Assembly (NCBI RefSeq): GCF_000377005.1
Contig: NZ_AQYB01000033.1
Location: 186,001-250,000 of the forward strand
DNA length: 64,000 nucleotides
Source: Streptococcus minor DSM 17118
GTDB lineage: Bacteria > Bacillota > Bacilli > Lactobacillales > Streptococcaceae
Reading direction: 5' to 3'
The stretch's first letter is position 1. Each line of letters starts with the position of its first letter. Below, in pieces: positions 27,466 to 36,275 of the stretch. The notes under the pieces are model-generated. The model was given only the letters and a program-made list of their open reading frames with translations. It was not told the origin of the DNA and made no database searches. The position numbers and the translations under genes are program-made.

Positions 27466-29571
27466 ATGGCTACAAAAACAAGCAAAAAGAAAACAGCTAC
27501 AAAAAAATCAGCTAGTCAGAAGAATCTAGTCATCGTGGAGTCTCCAGCAAAAGCCAAGACTATTGAAAAGTATCTTGGTCGAAACTACAAGGTAGTAGCC
27601 TCTGTCGGGCACATTCGTGATTTGAAAAAATCCACCATGTCCATTGACTTTGAAAATGATTATGAACCACAGTATATCAATATTCGTGGTAAGGGTGATT
27701 TAATCAATTCTTTGAAAAAAGAAGCGAAAAACGCGAAAAAAGTCTATCTTGCTAGTGACCCTGACCGAGAGGGAGAAGCTATTTCCTGGCATTTGGCTCA
27801 TATTCTCAACCTGGATGAAGCAGATACCAATCGTGTTGTCTTTAACGAAATCACTAAAGAAGCAGTAAAAAATGCTTTTAAAGAGCCGCGGACCATTAAC
27901 CAAGACCTAGTCAATGCTCAGCAAGCTAGGCGTGTCCTAGATAGGATTGTAGGCTATTCTATTTCACCAATTCTCTGGAAAAAAGTCAAAAAAGGTTTGT
28001 CAGCAGGTCGTGTACAATCCGTCGCTCTCAAACTCATTATTGACCGTGAAAATGAAATCAATCACTTTAAACCAGAAGAATATTGGACTATTGATTCCAC
28101 ATTTAAAAAAGGTAACAAGAAATTTCAAGCTAGCTTTTATGGTCTAGATGACAAAAAGGTCAAATTGGAAAATAATGACCAGGTTAAGGAAGTTCTGGCC
28201 CGTATTAAGAGTGATGACTTTAATGTGAATCAAGTAGAGCGCAAGGAGCGTAAGCGCAATGCACCAATGCCTTATACGACCTCTACTATGCAGATGGATG
28301 CAGCCAATAAGCTTAATTTCCGCACACGCAAGACCATGATGGTAGCCCAGCAACTCTATGAAGGTGTGAATTTGGGAACTGGTGGTACGCAGGGTTTGAT
28401 TACTTATATGCGTACCGATTCTACTCGTATTAGCCCAGTAGCTCAAGCTCAGGCTGCAGAATTTATCACTAATCGATTTGGTGAAAAATATTCCAAACAT
28501 GGTAGCCGTATAAAAAATACTTCAGGTGCCCAAGATGCGCACGAGGCTATCCGACCATCTAATGTTCATCATACACCTGAGTCTATCGCAAAATACTTAG
28601 ACAAGGATCAGATGAAGCTCTACACCCTCATCTGGAATCGCTTTGTGGCCAGCCAGATGACAGCTGCTATTTTTGACACTATGAACGTTCGTTTGGGACA
28701 AAATGGAGTCATCTTTACAGCTAACGGTAGTCAGGTCAAATTTGACGGCTATATGGCTGTTTACAATGATTCTGATAAAAATAAAATGCTACCAGATATG
28801 GAAGAGGGAGATATCGTTACACGCGCCATATCTAACCCAGAACAGCATTTTACTCAGCCTCCAGCTCGATACTCTGAGGCAACTCTAATCAAAACATTAG
28901 AAGAAAACGGTGTCGGTCGCCCATCCACTTATGCACCAACGATCGAAACAATCCAGAAACGATATTACGTGAAATTGTCATCTAAACGCTTTGAGCCAAC
29001 TGAGCTGGGTGAGATTGTCAATAAACTTATTTCAGAGTTTTTCCCAGATATTGTCAATGTTACATTCACTGCTGAAATGGAACAAAAGCTGGATGATGTC
29101 GAAATCGGTAAGGAGCAGTGGCAGAAAGTTATTGATAGTTTCTACCAACCTTTTAAGGTCGAATTGGCTAAAGCTGAGACAGAAATGGAAAAGATTCAAA
29201 TCAAGGATGAGCCAGCAGGATTTGACTGTGATGTTTGTGGTAGCCCAATGGTGATAAAACTCGGCAAATATGGTAAATTTTACGCCTGTTCTAACTTCCC
29301 TGATTGTCGGAATACAAAGCAAATCGTCAAATCTATCGGTGTAACTTGTCCGCTTTGTAACGAAGGTCAAGTCATTGAGCGTAAGAGCAAACGTAATCGC
29401 ATCTTCTTTGGCTGTGATCGTTATCCAGCTTGCGAATTTACTTCTTGGGATAAGCCAGTTGGTCGTTCTTGCCCTAAATGTGGCCATTATCTAGTTGAGA
29501 AGAAGGTCCGTGGTGGTGGGAAGCAAGTTATCTGTCCAAATGGCGACTATGAAGAAGAAAAAGTAAAATAA
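27466..29571 (+). CDS. topA: DNA topoisomerase I
   Basis: A 701-aa type IA topoisomerase relaxing negative supercoils. A basic N-terminal tail ([16 protein letters not shown]) precedes the Toprim domain ([31 protein letters not shown]). The catalytic tyrosine is in [12 protein letters not shown] near residue 310. The C-terminus holds zinc-ribbon repeats: CDVCGSPM...CSNFPDC, CPLCNEG...CDRYPAC, and a last CPKCGHY...CPNGD with only three cysteines, apparently degenerate. It is monocistronic. Confidence 0.97.
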   Translation: MATKTSKKKTATKKSASQKNLVIVESPAKAKTIEKYLGRNYKVVASVGHIRDLKKSTMSIDFENDYEPQYINIRGKGDLINSLKKEAKNAKKVYLASDPDREGEAISWHLAHILNLDEADTNRVVFNEITKEAVKNAFKEPRTINQDLVNAQQARRVLDRIVGYSISPILWKKVKKGLSAGRVQSVALKLIIDRENEINHFKPEEYWTIDSTFKKGNKKFQASFYGLDDKKVKLENNDQVKEVLARIKSDDFNVNQVERKERKRNAPMPYTTSTMQMDAANKLNFRTRKTMMVAQQLYEGVNLGTGGTQGLITYMRTDSTRISPVAQAQAAEFITNRFGEKYSKHGSRIKNTSGAQDAHEAIRPSNVHHTPESIAKYLDKDQMKLYTLIWNRFVASQMTAAIFDTMNVRLGQNGVIFTANGSQVKFDGYMAVYNDSDKNKMLPDMEEGDIVTRAISNPEQHFTQPPARYSEATLIKTLEENGVGRPSTYAPTIETIQKRYYVKLSSKRFEPTELGEIVNKLISEFFPDIVNVTFTAEMEQKLDDVEIGKEQWQKVIDSFYQPFKVELAKAETEMEKIQIKDEPAGFDCDVCGSPMVIKLGKYGKFYACSNFPDCRNTKQIVKSIGVTCPLCNEGQVIERKSKRNRIFFGCDRYPACEFTSWDKPVGRSCPKCGHYLVEKKVRGGGKQVICPNGDYEEEKVK

Positions 29572-29576
29572 TACAG

Positions 29577-29616
29577 ATAAGTTTACATAGTTTATTTTAT
29601 GTAAACTTATTTTTTC
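29577..29616 (+). terminator. topA terminator
   Basis: ATAAGTTTACATA paired with TATGTAAACTTAT (13 bp, perfect), 8-nt loop, T6. Confidence 0.9.
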
Positions 29617-29642
29617 TATTATAAAGGGAAAAACTGATTATT

Positions 29643-29684
29643 TCCATTATAATAGACTTTTATGAAAATGTCTGTTATAATGGA
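29643..29684. promoter_or_regulatory. inverted repeat/operator with a -10 box in each arm, upstream of satD
   Basis: TCCATTATAATAGAC (29643-29657) and GTCTGTTATAATGGA (29670-29684) are inverted complements with a single mismatch, 12 nt apart. Each arm includes TATAAT. The second lies 20 nt before satD, so this is promoter and operator in one. SatD has a C-terminal DNA-binding-like region, making autoregulation a reasonable guess. Confidence 0.65.
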
Positions 29685-29704
29685 CTTAGAAAAGAGGTGA
29701 TGTT

Positions 29705-30364
29705 ATGCTCTACATAGCTCTTATCGGCGATATGATTGATTCCAAGGATCTCCCAAATCGTTCTGAATTTCAGCAACAACTCAAGAACTGCCTAACCCAA
29801 GTCAATATAACCTATCAAATGAATCTAGCTTCTAAATTTTCTATTACACTAGGAGATGAATTTCAGGGATTACTGTTGCCTGATGCACCTGTTTTTCATA
29901 TTATTGATGATATCAATCGATCCATGGAAGGTGTTTCTCTGCGCTTTGGAATTGGCTTGGGAGAGATTGTGACGGATATTGATCCGGAAATCAGTCTGGG
30001 AGCAGATGGTTCTAGCTACTGGTATGCTAGAGAAGCCATCAATTATATCCATCAGAAAAACGATTATGGCAACACTCAGCTAGCGGTCCGTATGGAGGAT
30101 AAGGCAATAGAAGTAGTAGTTAATAGCTTATTGGCAGCGAGTGAGGCCATAAAGGCTAGCTGGCGAGAGAGTCAATTAACCCTTCTCAATGCCCTATTAC
30201 AACTAGGTATCTATGAGGAACAATTTGAGCAACAGACTTTATCCCAGTATCTGAACCTTACTCCCAGTGCTCTTTCCAAGCGCTTAAAAAGTTCCAGTAT
30301 CAAAGTTTATTTACGGGCAAGAAAAGAGGCACTTAAATTGTTGCAAGTAGCTATGAAAAAATAA
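29705..30364 (+). CDS. satD: SatD family protein
   Basis: A 219-aa protein of the SatD family, named from the S. mutans sat locus linked to acid tolerance and secretion. The N-terminal half has an unusual ALIGDMIDSKDLPNR and ITLGDEFQGLL (nucleotide-cyclase-like look). The C-terminus (about 155-219) looks like a helix-turn-helix (YLNLTPSALSKRLKSSSIK). No enzymatic function is established. It is a single gene between the palindromic promoter and a terminator. A DUF3307 membrane protein, often its neighbour elsewhere, sits 17 kb away at 46951. Confidence 0.8.
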   Translation: MLYIALIGDMIDSKDLPNRSEFQQQLKNCLTQVNITYQMNLASKFSITLGDEFQGLLLPDAPVFHIIDDINRSMEGVSLRFGIGLGEIVTDIDPEISLGADGSSYWYAREAINYIHQKNDYGNTQLAVRMEDKAIEVVVNSLLAASEAIKASWRESQLTLLNALLQLGIYEEQFEQQTLSQYLNLTPSALSKRLKSSSIKVYLRARKEALKLLQVAMKK

Positions 30365-30374
30365 TAAAATAAAC

Positions 30375-30407
30375 AAGGCCTCACGTATCACAGTCGGGGC
30401 TTTTTTT
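30375..30407 (+). terminator. satD terminator
   Basis: AAGGCCTC paired with GGGGCTT (one bulge), then T7. Confidence 0.7.
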
Positions 30408-30415
30408 GATATAAT
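30407..30415 (+). promoter_or_regulatory. trmFO promoter, extended -10
   Basis: TGATATAAT immediately after the satD terminator; no convincing -35 box. Confidence 0.55.
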
Positions 30416-30478
30416 AGGTCAGTAAATATAGAAGAAAGATTTGTGTTGGTATTTTATCAACAAAGAGGTATTCGTGTA

Positions 30479-31822
30479 TTGTCTCAATCTAAAGCAAACT
30501 ATATCAATGTTATTGGTGCTGGTTTGGCTGGTTCTGAAGCTGCTTACCAAATAGCCAAGCGTGGTATTCCAGTAAAACTGTACGAGATGCGAGGAGTCAA
30601 GTCGACCCCTCAGCACAAAACAGACAACTTTGCAGAGTTGGTATGTTCCAATTCTTTCCGTGGCGATAGCTTGACCAATGCGGTTGGTCTTCTCAAGGAA
30701 GAAATGCGTCGTTTAGACTCTATTATTTTGCGAAATGGAGAAGCTCACCGCGTTCCTGCGGGTGGTGCCATGGCAGTAGATCGTGAAGGTTACTCAGAAG
30801 CTGTAACTGCTGAGCTTCACAATCATCCCCTTATTGAGATAATTCGTGGGGAGATAACAGATATTCCTGACGATGCCATCACTGTTATTGCAACTGGTCC
30901 TTTGACATCGGATACTTTAGCTGAAAAGATTCATGCACTCAATGGTGGCGAAGGCTTTTATTTTTATGATGCAGCAGCACCTATCATCGATAAATCAACT
31001 ATCAACATGGATAAGGTTTATCTCAAATCTCGTTATGACAAAGGTGAAGCAGCCTACCTCAACTGTCCCATGACTAAAGAAGAATTCATGAACTTCCATG
31101 AAGCTTTGACAACAGCAGAAGAAGCACCTCTTAATTCATTTGAGAAAGAAAAATATTTTGAAGGTTGTATGCCTATCGAAGTGATGGCTAAACGTGGTAT
31201 AAAAACCATGCTCTACGGTCCCATGAAGCCAGTTGGTTTAGAATATCCAGAAGACTATATCGGTCCTCGTGATGGCGATTTTAAAACACCTTATGCTGTT
31301 GTACAGCTCCGTCAAGATAATGCTGCTGGCAGTCTCTACAACATAGTTGGTTTCCAAACTCACCTGAAATGGGGTGAGCAAAAGCGTGTTTTCCAGATGA
31401 TTCCAGGACTTGAAAATGCTGAGTTTGTCCGCTATGGTGTGATGCACCGCAACTCCTACATGGATTCGCCAAATCTTTTAACGCAGACATTCCAATCTCG
31501 CAGCAATCCACAGCTCTTCTTTGCTGGTCAAATGACTGGTGTGGAAGGGTATGTCGAATCAGCGGCAGCTGGCTTAGTAGCAGGGATCAATGCCGCTCGT
31601 CTCTTTAAAGGAGAAGAAGCAGTTGTCTTTCCGCGTACTACAGCTATAGGAAGCTTACCGTATTATATCACGCATACGGAAAGTAAACATTTCCAACCGA
31701 TGAATGTCAATTTTGGGATTATTCAGGAACTAGAAGGCCCACGTATCCGTGATAAGAAGGCACGTTATGAAGCGATTGCTCAGCGTGCTTTAGCGGATTT
31801 AGAAGCTTACCTAACAGTATAG
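30479..31822 (+). CDS. trmFO: folate-dependent tRNA (uracil-54-C5)-methyltransferase TrmFO
   Basis: A 447-aa flavoprotein making T54 in tRNA from methylene-tetrahydrofolate and FADH2. FAD-binding [12 protein letters not shown] lies at the N-terminus, with [10 protein letters not shown] (conserved cysteine) and [18 protein letters not shown] near the end. The frame is open from a TTG at 30443, but the site AAAGAGGT (30461-30468) and the MSQS start of relatives indicate the TTG at 30479. The satD and esterase neighbours are separated by terminators, so it is monocistronic. Confidence 0.94.
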   Translation: MSQSKANYINVIGAGLAGSEAAYQIAKRGIPVKLYEMRGVKSTPQHKTDNFAELVCSNSFRGDSLTNAVGLLKEEMRRLDSIILRNGEAHRVPAGGAMAVDREGYSEAVTAELHNHPLIEIIRGEITDIPDDAITVIATGPLTSDTLAEKIHALNGGEGFYFYDAAAPIIDKSTINMDKVYLKSRYDKGEAAYLNCPMTKEEFMNFHEALTTAEEAPLNSFEKEKYFEGCMPIEVMAKRGIKTMLYGPMKPVGLEYPEDYIGPRDGDFKTPYAVVQLRQDNAAGSLYNIVGFQTHLKWGEQKRVFQMIPGLENAEFVRYGVMHRNSYMDSPNLLTQTFQSRSNPQLFFAGQMTGVEGYVESAAAGLVAGINAARLFKGEEAVVFPRTTAIGSLPYYITHTESKHFQPMNVNFGIIQELEGPRIRDKKARYEAIAQRALADLEAYLTV

Positions 31823-31852
31823 AAAGCCGTTTTGTTCGGCTTTTCTTTTTTT
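31822..31852 (+). terminator. trmFO terminator
   Basis: GAAAGCCG-TTTTGTT-CGGCTTTTC stem followed by T-rich tract. Confidence 0.85.
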
Positions 31853-31888
31853 AAAAATATTATTGTAGAAATTTTCTGAAAAATAAGG

Positions 31889-31894
31889 TATAAT
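31889..31894 (+). promoter_or_regulatory. -10 box for the esterase/ATP-grasp operon
   Basis: TATAAT 30 nt before the first esterase gene; the -35 region is poor. Confidence 0.55.
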
Positions 31895-31923
31895 AGCCAG
31901 TAGAAAAATAATAGGAAGTAATT

Positions 31924-32748
31924 ATGAATAAATCATATTTTTATCTAGAAATGCGAACCCATGAACTCCTCGTTCCTTATACTAATCAGATGCGTCGTGT
32001 CCGTGTCCTCTTGCCTAAAGGCTATGAGGAGGACGAAGATAGTAGTTATCCTGTTGTCTATTTTCATGATGGACAAAATGTTCTATACAGCAAGGAGTCT
32101 TTTTCAGGACATTCTTGGAAAATCATTCCAGCTATTAAGCGCAATCCAGATATTCCCAAAATGATTATTGTAGCTATTGATAATGATGGCTTGGAGCGCA
32201 TGCATGAGTATGCTGCTTGGAAATACAATGAAATGGGCATTCCAGGCATCCAATTTGGTGGTAAGGGGACCTTATATGCGGAGTTTGTTATGGAAGTCGT
32301 TAAGCCTTTCATTGATAAGGAATACCGTACCAAGTCCGATAAAGCTCATACAGGCATGATTGGTTCTTCCTTGGGCGGTAATATTACTCAGTTCATGGGC
32401 TTGACTTATCAGGATAAAATTGGTTGTCTAGGTGTGTTTTCATCGGCTAACTGGTTACATCAAGAAGCCTTCAATCGCTATATCGCTCGTCAAGATATAA
32501 ATCCGGAACAAAGAGTCTATATCTATGTTGGTACAGAAGAAGCGGATGATACAGATAAAACGCTAATGGCAGGAAATATCAAGCAGGCCTATATTGACTC
32601 CTCCCTATCCTATTATCGCCAGTTGATAGTGGCAGGAGTTTCCCTGGATAATTTGCTACTAGAGATTACATCGGGCGCCCAGCACAATGAAGAAGCTTGG
32701 GCAAGCCATTTACCAGATTGTCTAAGATTTTTAAGTGAAAAATGGTAA
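31924..32748 (+). CDS. esterase (esterase D-like alpha/beta hydrolase) 1
   Basis: A 274-aa alpha/beta hydrolase of the esterase D/Fes group. RVRVLLPKGYEEDEDSSYPV and VVYFHDGQN are the typical beginning. The nucleophile is in GMIGSSLGGNITQ near residue 148 and the catalytic histidine is in TSGAQHNEEAW. Acidic residues between could supply the third member. There is no signal peptide. It is the first of three tightly spaced genes (esterase 1, esterase 2, ATP-grasp). The family includes enzymes that hydrolyse siderophore or carbohydrate esters, but the substrate here is unknown. Confidence 0.8.
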   Translation: MNKSYFYLEMRTHELLVPYTNQMRRVRVLLPKGYEEDEDSSYPVVYFHDGQNVLYSKESFSGHSWKIIPAIKRNPDIPKMIIVAIDNDGLERMHEYAAWKYNEMGIPGIQFGGKGTLYAEFVMEVVKPFIDKEYRTKSDKAHTGMIGSSLGGNITQFMGLTYQDKIGCLGVFSSANWLHQEAFNRYIARQDINPEQRVYIYVGTEEADDTDKTLMAGNIKQAYIDSSLSYYRQLIVAGVSLDNLLLEITSGAQHNEEAWASHLPDCLRFLSEKW

Positions 32749-32761
32749 GGAGAAGAGAAAG

Positions 32762-33508
32762 ATGCACGTAGAATTTTTAAGCCATTGGTCAGGAAATCTT
32801 GGCCGTGAAATGCAGCTCAATCGTTACGGACATGCAGGGATTCCTGTAGTTGTCTTTGCCTCATCAGGAGGATCTTACAGTGAATACGCTGATTTTGGTA
32901 TGATTGAGGCTTGTAGAGAATTTATTGACACCGGGAGAGTTCAGTTTTTCACTTTAACCAGCTACGATCAGGAAAGCTGGCTGGCCGAATGGAAATCGAT
33001 CCATGATAAGGCAGAAGCTCACCGTGCGTATGAACGCTATGTGATTGAAGAAGCGATTCCCTTTATCAAGCATAAGACGAATTGGTTTGATGGTATGATG
33101 ACGACAGGTTGTTCTATGGGAGCCTATCATGCGGTTAATTTTTTCCTTCAACATCCAGATGTTTTTACTAAAGTGGTTGCTCTCTCTGGTATTTACGATG
33201 CTCGTTTTTTCAACAACAACCAGGACTACGGTCAAGATGATGTTGTCTATCAAAATTCTCCAGCAGATTATATCTGGAATCAGAATGATGGTTGGTTTAT
33301 TGATCGCTATCGTCAGGCAGAAATCATTGTGTGTACTGGTCTAGGCGACTGGGAGCAAGATGGTCTACCAAGCTTCTACAATCTCAAACATGCTTGTGAA
33401 GACAAACAAATCCCTGCTTGGTTTGATGAGTGGGGTGGTGATGTGGCCCATGACTGGGTTTGGTGGCGCCAGCAAATGCCTTATTTCCTAGCCCAAATGA
33501 ATCTATAA
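32762..33508 (+). CDS. esterase (esterase D-like alpha/beta hydrolase) 2
   Basis: A 248-aa protein of the same superfamily as its upstream neighbour but only distantly similar. It begins MHVEFLSHWSGNLGREM. The nucleophile elbow is TTGCSMGAYHAV near residue 118 and the histidine is in GGDVAHDWVWW. The frame extends upstream to 32735, inside esterase 1, but GGAG at 32749 with 9-nt spacing marks the ATG at 32762. It is cytosolic. It is 14 nt from the ATP-grasp gene, arguing for a common pathway. Confidence 0.78.
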   Translation: MHVEFLSHWSGNLGREMQLNRYGHAGIPVVVFASSGGSYSEYADFGMIEACREFIDTGRVQFFTLTSYDQESWLAEWKSIHDKAEAHRAYERYVIEEAIPFIKHKTNWFDGMMTTGCSMGAYHAVNFFLQHPDVFTKVVALSGIYDARFFNNNQDYGQDDVVYQNSPADYIWNQNDGWFIDRYRQAEIIVCTGLGDWEQDGLPSFYNLKHACEDKQIPAWFDEWGGDVAHDWVWWRQQMPYFLAQMNL

Positions 33509-33522
33509 GAAAGGAATAAGCT

Positions 33523-34689
33523 ATGAATTATCTCGTTATTTCACCTTTTTATCCTGAAAATTTCCAACCTTTTACTGTTGAATTGTCTAAAAAAGAAGAT
33601 GTGACAGTTCTAGGCATTGGACAAGAACCTTATGATCAGCTACCAGAAGAGTTACGCAGTGCCTTGACCGAGTATTTTCGTGTGGAAAATCTAGAAAATC
33701 TCGATGAAGTTAAGCGAGCAGCTGCCTTTCTCATCTATAAACACGGTCCGATAGATCGTGTGGAATCCCATAATGAACATTGGCTGGAGTCAGATGCCGC
33801 ACTCCGTGAGCAATTTAATATCTTTGGTGTTAAACCAAAACAACTTAAAAGAACTAAGCACAAGTCTGAGATGAAGAAATTCTTTACGAAAGTAGGTGTC
33901 CCAGTTGCACCGGGCATGCTAGTGAAGAAAGATAAAGACATTGAAAAAGCTCTTAAAAAGATTGGATTTCCTATTATCGCTAAGCCTGATAATGGGGTTG
34001 GTGCTGCTGGTACCTTCAAGCTGACTAAAAAAGCTGATGTCGATGCTTTCAAAGAAGCTTGGGATGGGCAAACAACTTATTTCTTTGAAAAATTCATTGA
34101 TTTACAGGAGATTGTAACCTACGATGGTCTGATTGACAGCAAAGGAGAAGTAGTATTTGAAACTAGTTTGGTCTATGCTCATGCTCCTTTAGAATTATTA
34201 TTATCTAATAAGGACAATGCTTACTATATCGAAAAGGAACTAGATCCTAAATTAGCTGAATATGGTCGAGCTATCATTAAGGCCTTTGGTATGAAGGAGC
34301 GATTCTTCCATATTGAGTTTTTCAAGGACGGTAGTGACTATATCGCTATTGAATACAATAATCGTATAGCAGGTGGTTTTACTGTTGAAGCTTATAACTA
34401 TGCTCATTCGATTGACCTTTTCCGTGACTATGCTAATATTGTTACTGGACAAGAAGTAGCAGATCGACCTTTTGCTCCACAATACTGCTTGGTTGCCACT
34501 CGCAGAGATAAGACAAACTATGTTCATTCAGAAGATGAAATAAAACAACGTTATGCTGATAATATCAAAACCATTAAGCGTATGCCGGATGCCTTTGCTG
34601 AACTACAAGGGAATTCAGCTTATATCCTAACTGCTGATCATCTGGAAGTCATTCAGGAAATGATTGACTATATTGGAAAAACAAGATAA
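33523..34689 (+). CDS. ATP-grasp domain ligase
   Basis: A 388-aa ATP-grasp protein. The N-terminal pre-ATP-grasp part (about 1-110) is followed by the ATP-binding core: KKIGFPIIAKPDNGVGAAGT (lysine and glycine-rich loop), FEKFIDLQEIVTYDGL, and FHIEFFKDGSDYIAIEYNNR with the metal-binding Glu and Asn. Such enzymes join a carboxylate, through acyl phosphate, to an amine or thiol. The substrate is unknown. Next to two esterases it could build or tailor a small amide or peptide. A terminator follows. Confidence 0.82.
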   Translation: MNYLVISPFYPENFQPFTVELSKKEDVTVLGIGQEPYDQLPEELRSALTEYFRVENLENLDEVKRAAAFLIYKHGPIDRVESHNEHWLESDAALREQFNIFGVKPKQLKRTKHKSEMKKFFTKVGVPVAPGMLVKKDKDIEKALKKIGFPIIAKPDNGVGAAGTFKLTKKADVDAFKEAWDGQTTYFFEKFIDLQEIVTYDGLIDSKGEVVFETSLVYAHAPLELLLSNKDNAYYIEKELDPKLAEYGRAIIKAFGMKERFFHIEFFKDGSDYIAIEYNNRIAGGFTVEAYNYAHSIDLFRDYANIVTGQEVADRPFAPQYCLVATRRDKTNYVHSEDEIKQRYADNIKTIKRMPDAFAELQGNSAYILTADHLEVIQEMIDYIGKTR

Positions 34690-34718
34690 AGGTAAGATGT
34701 AAATATCCTGTAAAAAAA

Positions 34719-34752
34719 CAAAAGATTGGAGCAAGTACTTCAATCTTTTTTG
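34719..34752 (+). terminator. terminator after the ATP-grasp gene
   Basis: ACAAAAGATTG paired with CAATCTTTTTTGT around a 12-nt loop; T6 within the distal arm. Confidence 0.8.
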
Positions 34753-34852
34753 TATACTATTAGAAAATATAGCATATCCTATAAGCAAAAATAAACTGTT
34801 TTTTAAGGAGAATGTTGTTCAAAAAACTGTTAAACTAGGCTTTTTGATTATG

Positions 34853-34858
34853 TATAAT
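34853..34858 (+). promoter_or_regulatory. -10 box of the acyl-CoA dehydrogenase operon
   Basis: TATAAT with a weak TTAAAC 17 nt upstream (34830-34835). It ends 5 nt before the 32-bp repeated element. Confidence 0.6.
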
Positions 34859-34863
34859 TTCAT

Positions 34864-34895
34864 CTTATAGCTTTATTAATTTTTCTTAAGTAGAC
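34864..34895. promoter_or_regulatory. 32-bp repeated regulatory element, copy 1
   Basis: It begins CTTATAGCTTTATTAA and ends CTTAAGTAGAC. It is identical at 30 of 32 positions to the copy at 39637-39668, and both begin 5 nt after a TATAAT. Within it CTTATAG and CTTAAGTAG recur 20 nt apart (two helical turns). It is a likely operator or leader element for the acyl-CoA regulon. Confidence 0.8.
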
Positions 34896-34897
34896 TT

Positions 34898-34910
34898 TGT
34901 AAGCGTTTCA
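34898..34910. promoter_or_regulatory. cre-like site 1
   Basis: TGTAAGCGTTTCA, the CcpA cre core but one base shorter than the TGWAARCGYTTWCA consensus. It lies just downstream of the 32-bp element. Confidence 0.5.
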
Positions 34911-34935
34911 TATTAAGATGAATATGTCAACAAAA

Positions 34936-34950
34936 TGTAAACGCTTTACA
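34936..34950. promoter_or_regulatory. cre-like site 2
   Basis: TGTAAACGCTTTACA, palindromic arms TGTAAA/TTTACA around CGC, one base longer than consensus. It lies in the leader of the acyl-CoA dehydrogenase gene. Confidence 0.55.
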
Positions 34951-34985
34951 CGGAAAAATACATAATACAAAAAGGAGTTTTAACT

Positions 34986-36191
34986 ATGTCAGTTAAAGAA
35001 TTAGCCCGTGAATTGTTCCCAGAGGATTTGTTTGGTTATGCTGAAAAGCTAACTGAAGGGGAGTTGAAAGTTTTGAAACACCTTCGTGAGGAAATGGAAA
35101 AATGTATTCGTCCAGTTCTCATTGAAAGTTATGAAAAAGCGCTTCTACCTCGTGAAGAAATCCTTGGTGCCTTTGCAGCAGCTCGTATCATGGATCATCC
35201 AGATTTATTCGTTGGTCGCGAAGGACAATGGAAGCCACGTGAAATTTACAACACTTTTCTTTACCTTGAATTAGCACGTTTTGATCCATCAGTAGCAACT
35301 TTCTACACAGTACATGGTGGTTTGGGCTACAATACTATCCTTATCGGTGGCAATGACGAACAAAGAGAACGTTTCGGTGTTCCTGTTCGTACTTTCCAAG
35401 CACAAACATGTTTTGCATTGACAGAACCTGACCATGGTTCAGATATCGCTGGTGGATTGGCAACAACTGCTGAACGTCGTGGTGATAAATGGATCTTGAA
35501 CGGTGAAAAACGTTGGATTGGTGGCGCTAAAACTGCTGATTTCATTCCAGTCTTTGCTCGTGATGTAGAAACTAAGAAAATTAAATGTTTCATGGTTAAA
35601 AAAGGTAGCGAAGGTCTTTCAGTTGAAAATGTACCACATAAAATCGCGCTTCGCCTTGTTAACAACGGACACATTACATTGAAAGATGTTGAGGTAGCAG
35701 AAACTGACCGACTCGAACACATCAATGGCTACGGTGATGTTGCGAAAATCTTCGTTCGTACTCGTGCAGATGTTGCCTATATCGCTATGGGAACAGCAGC
35801 AGGTGCTTATAATGCAGCACTTCGTTTGACAACAACTCGTGAGCAATTTGGTCGCAAGTTGGCAGGTTTCCAATTGGTACAAGAAAAATTAGCTCGCATG
35901 CAAGCCAATGTAGTAGCAGCGATTGCTTACAGCGTTCGTATCGGTGAATTGCAAGAAGAAGGTCATGAAGTAATGCTTAACTCATCTCTTGCGAAATTGC
36001 ACAACTCACTTCGTATGAGAGAAACAGTTGCCCTTGCTCGTGAAGTATGTGGCGGTAATGGTATTACCCTTGAAACAGAGGTGGCACGCTTCTTCACAGA
36101 TGCTGAAGCAATCTACACTTACGAAGGCACTCACGAAATCAATGCCATGCTTGTTGCGCGCGAATTAACTGGTATCGGTGCATTTGTATAA
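34986..36191 (+). CDS. acyl-CoA dehydrogenase 1 (glutaryl-CoA dehydrogenase/ACX4-like clade)
   Basis: A 401-aa flavoprotein of the acyl-CoA dehydrogenase family, expected to oxidise a short acyl-CoA (butanoyl-CoA by context) to the enoyl-CoA. FAD and substrate motifs are FALTEPDHGSDIAGG and KRWIGGAKTADF. GREQFGR-type TTTREQFGRKLAGFQ lies before the last helices. REVCGGNGI and the catalytic-base motif IYTYEGTHEIN put the Glu at 380. The C-terminal ARELTGIGAF resembles glutaryl-CoA dehydrogenase and plant short-chain oxidase ACX4. First gene of the operon; good site AAGGAG. Strong codon bias suggests high expression. No EtfAB genes are in the window. Confidence 0.88.
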   Translation: MSVKELARELFPEDLFGYAEKLTEGELKVLKHLREEMEKCIRPVLIESYEKALLPREEILGAFAAARIMDHPDLFVGREGQWKPREIYNTFLYLELARFDPSVATFYTVHGGLGYNTILIGGNDEQRERFGVPVRTFQAQTCFALTEPDHGSDIAGGLATTAERRGDKWILNGEKRWIGGAKTADFIPVFARDVETKKIKCFMVKKGSEGLSVENVPHKIALRLVNNGHITLKDVEVAETDRLEHINGYGDVAKIFVRTRADVAYIAMGTAAGAYNAALRLTTTREQFGRKLAGFQLVQEKLARMQANVVAAIAYSVRIGELQEEGHEVMLNSSLAKLHNSLRMRETVALAREVCGGNGITLETEVARFFTDAEAIYTYEGTHEINAMLVARELTGIGAFV

Positions 36192-36275
36192 AAAGGGACT
36201 TAGAGGAATGGTTGAAAGGCCGGTGCCATTCGACTGTTCCTTTCTTCTTGAAAAGAAATAGACGAGGAAAGAAAA

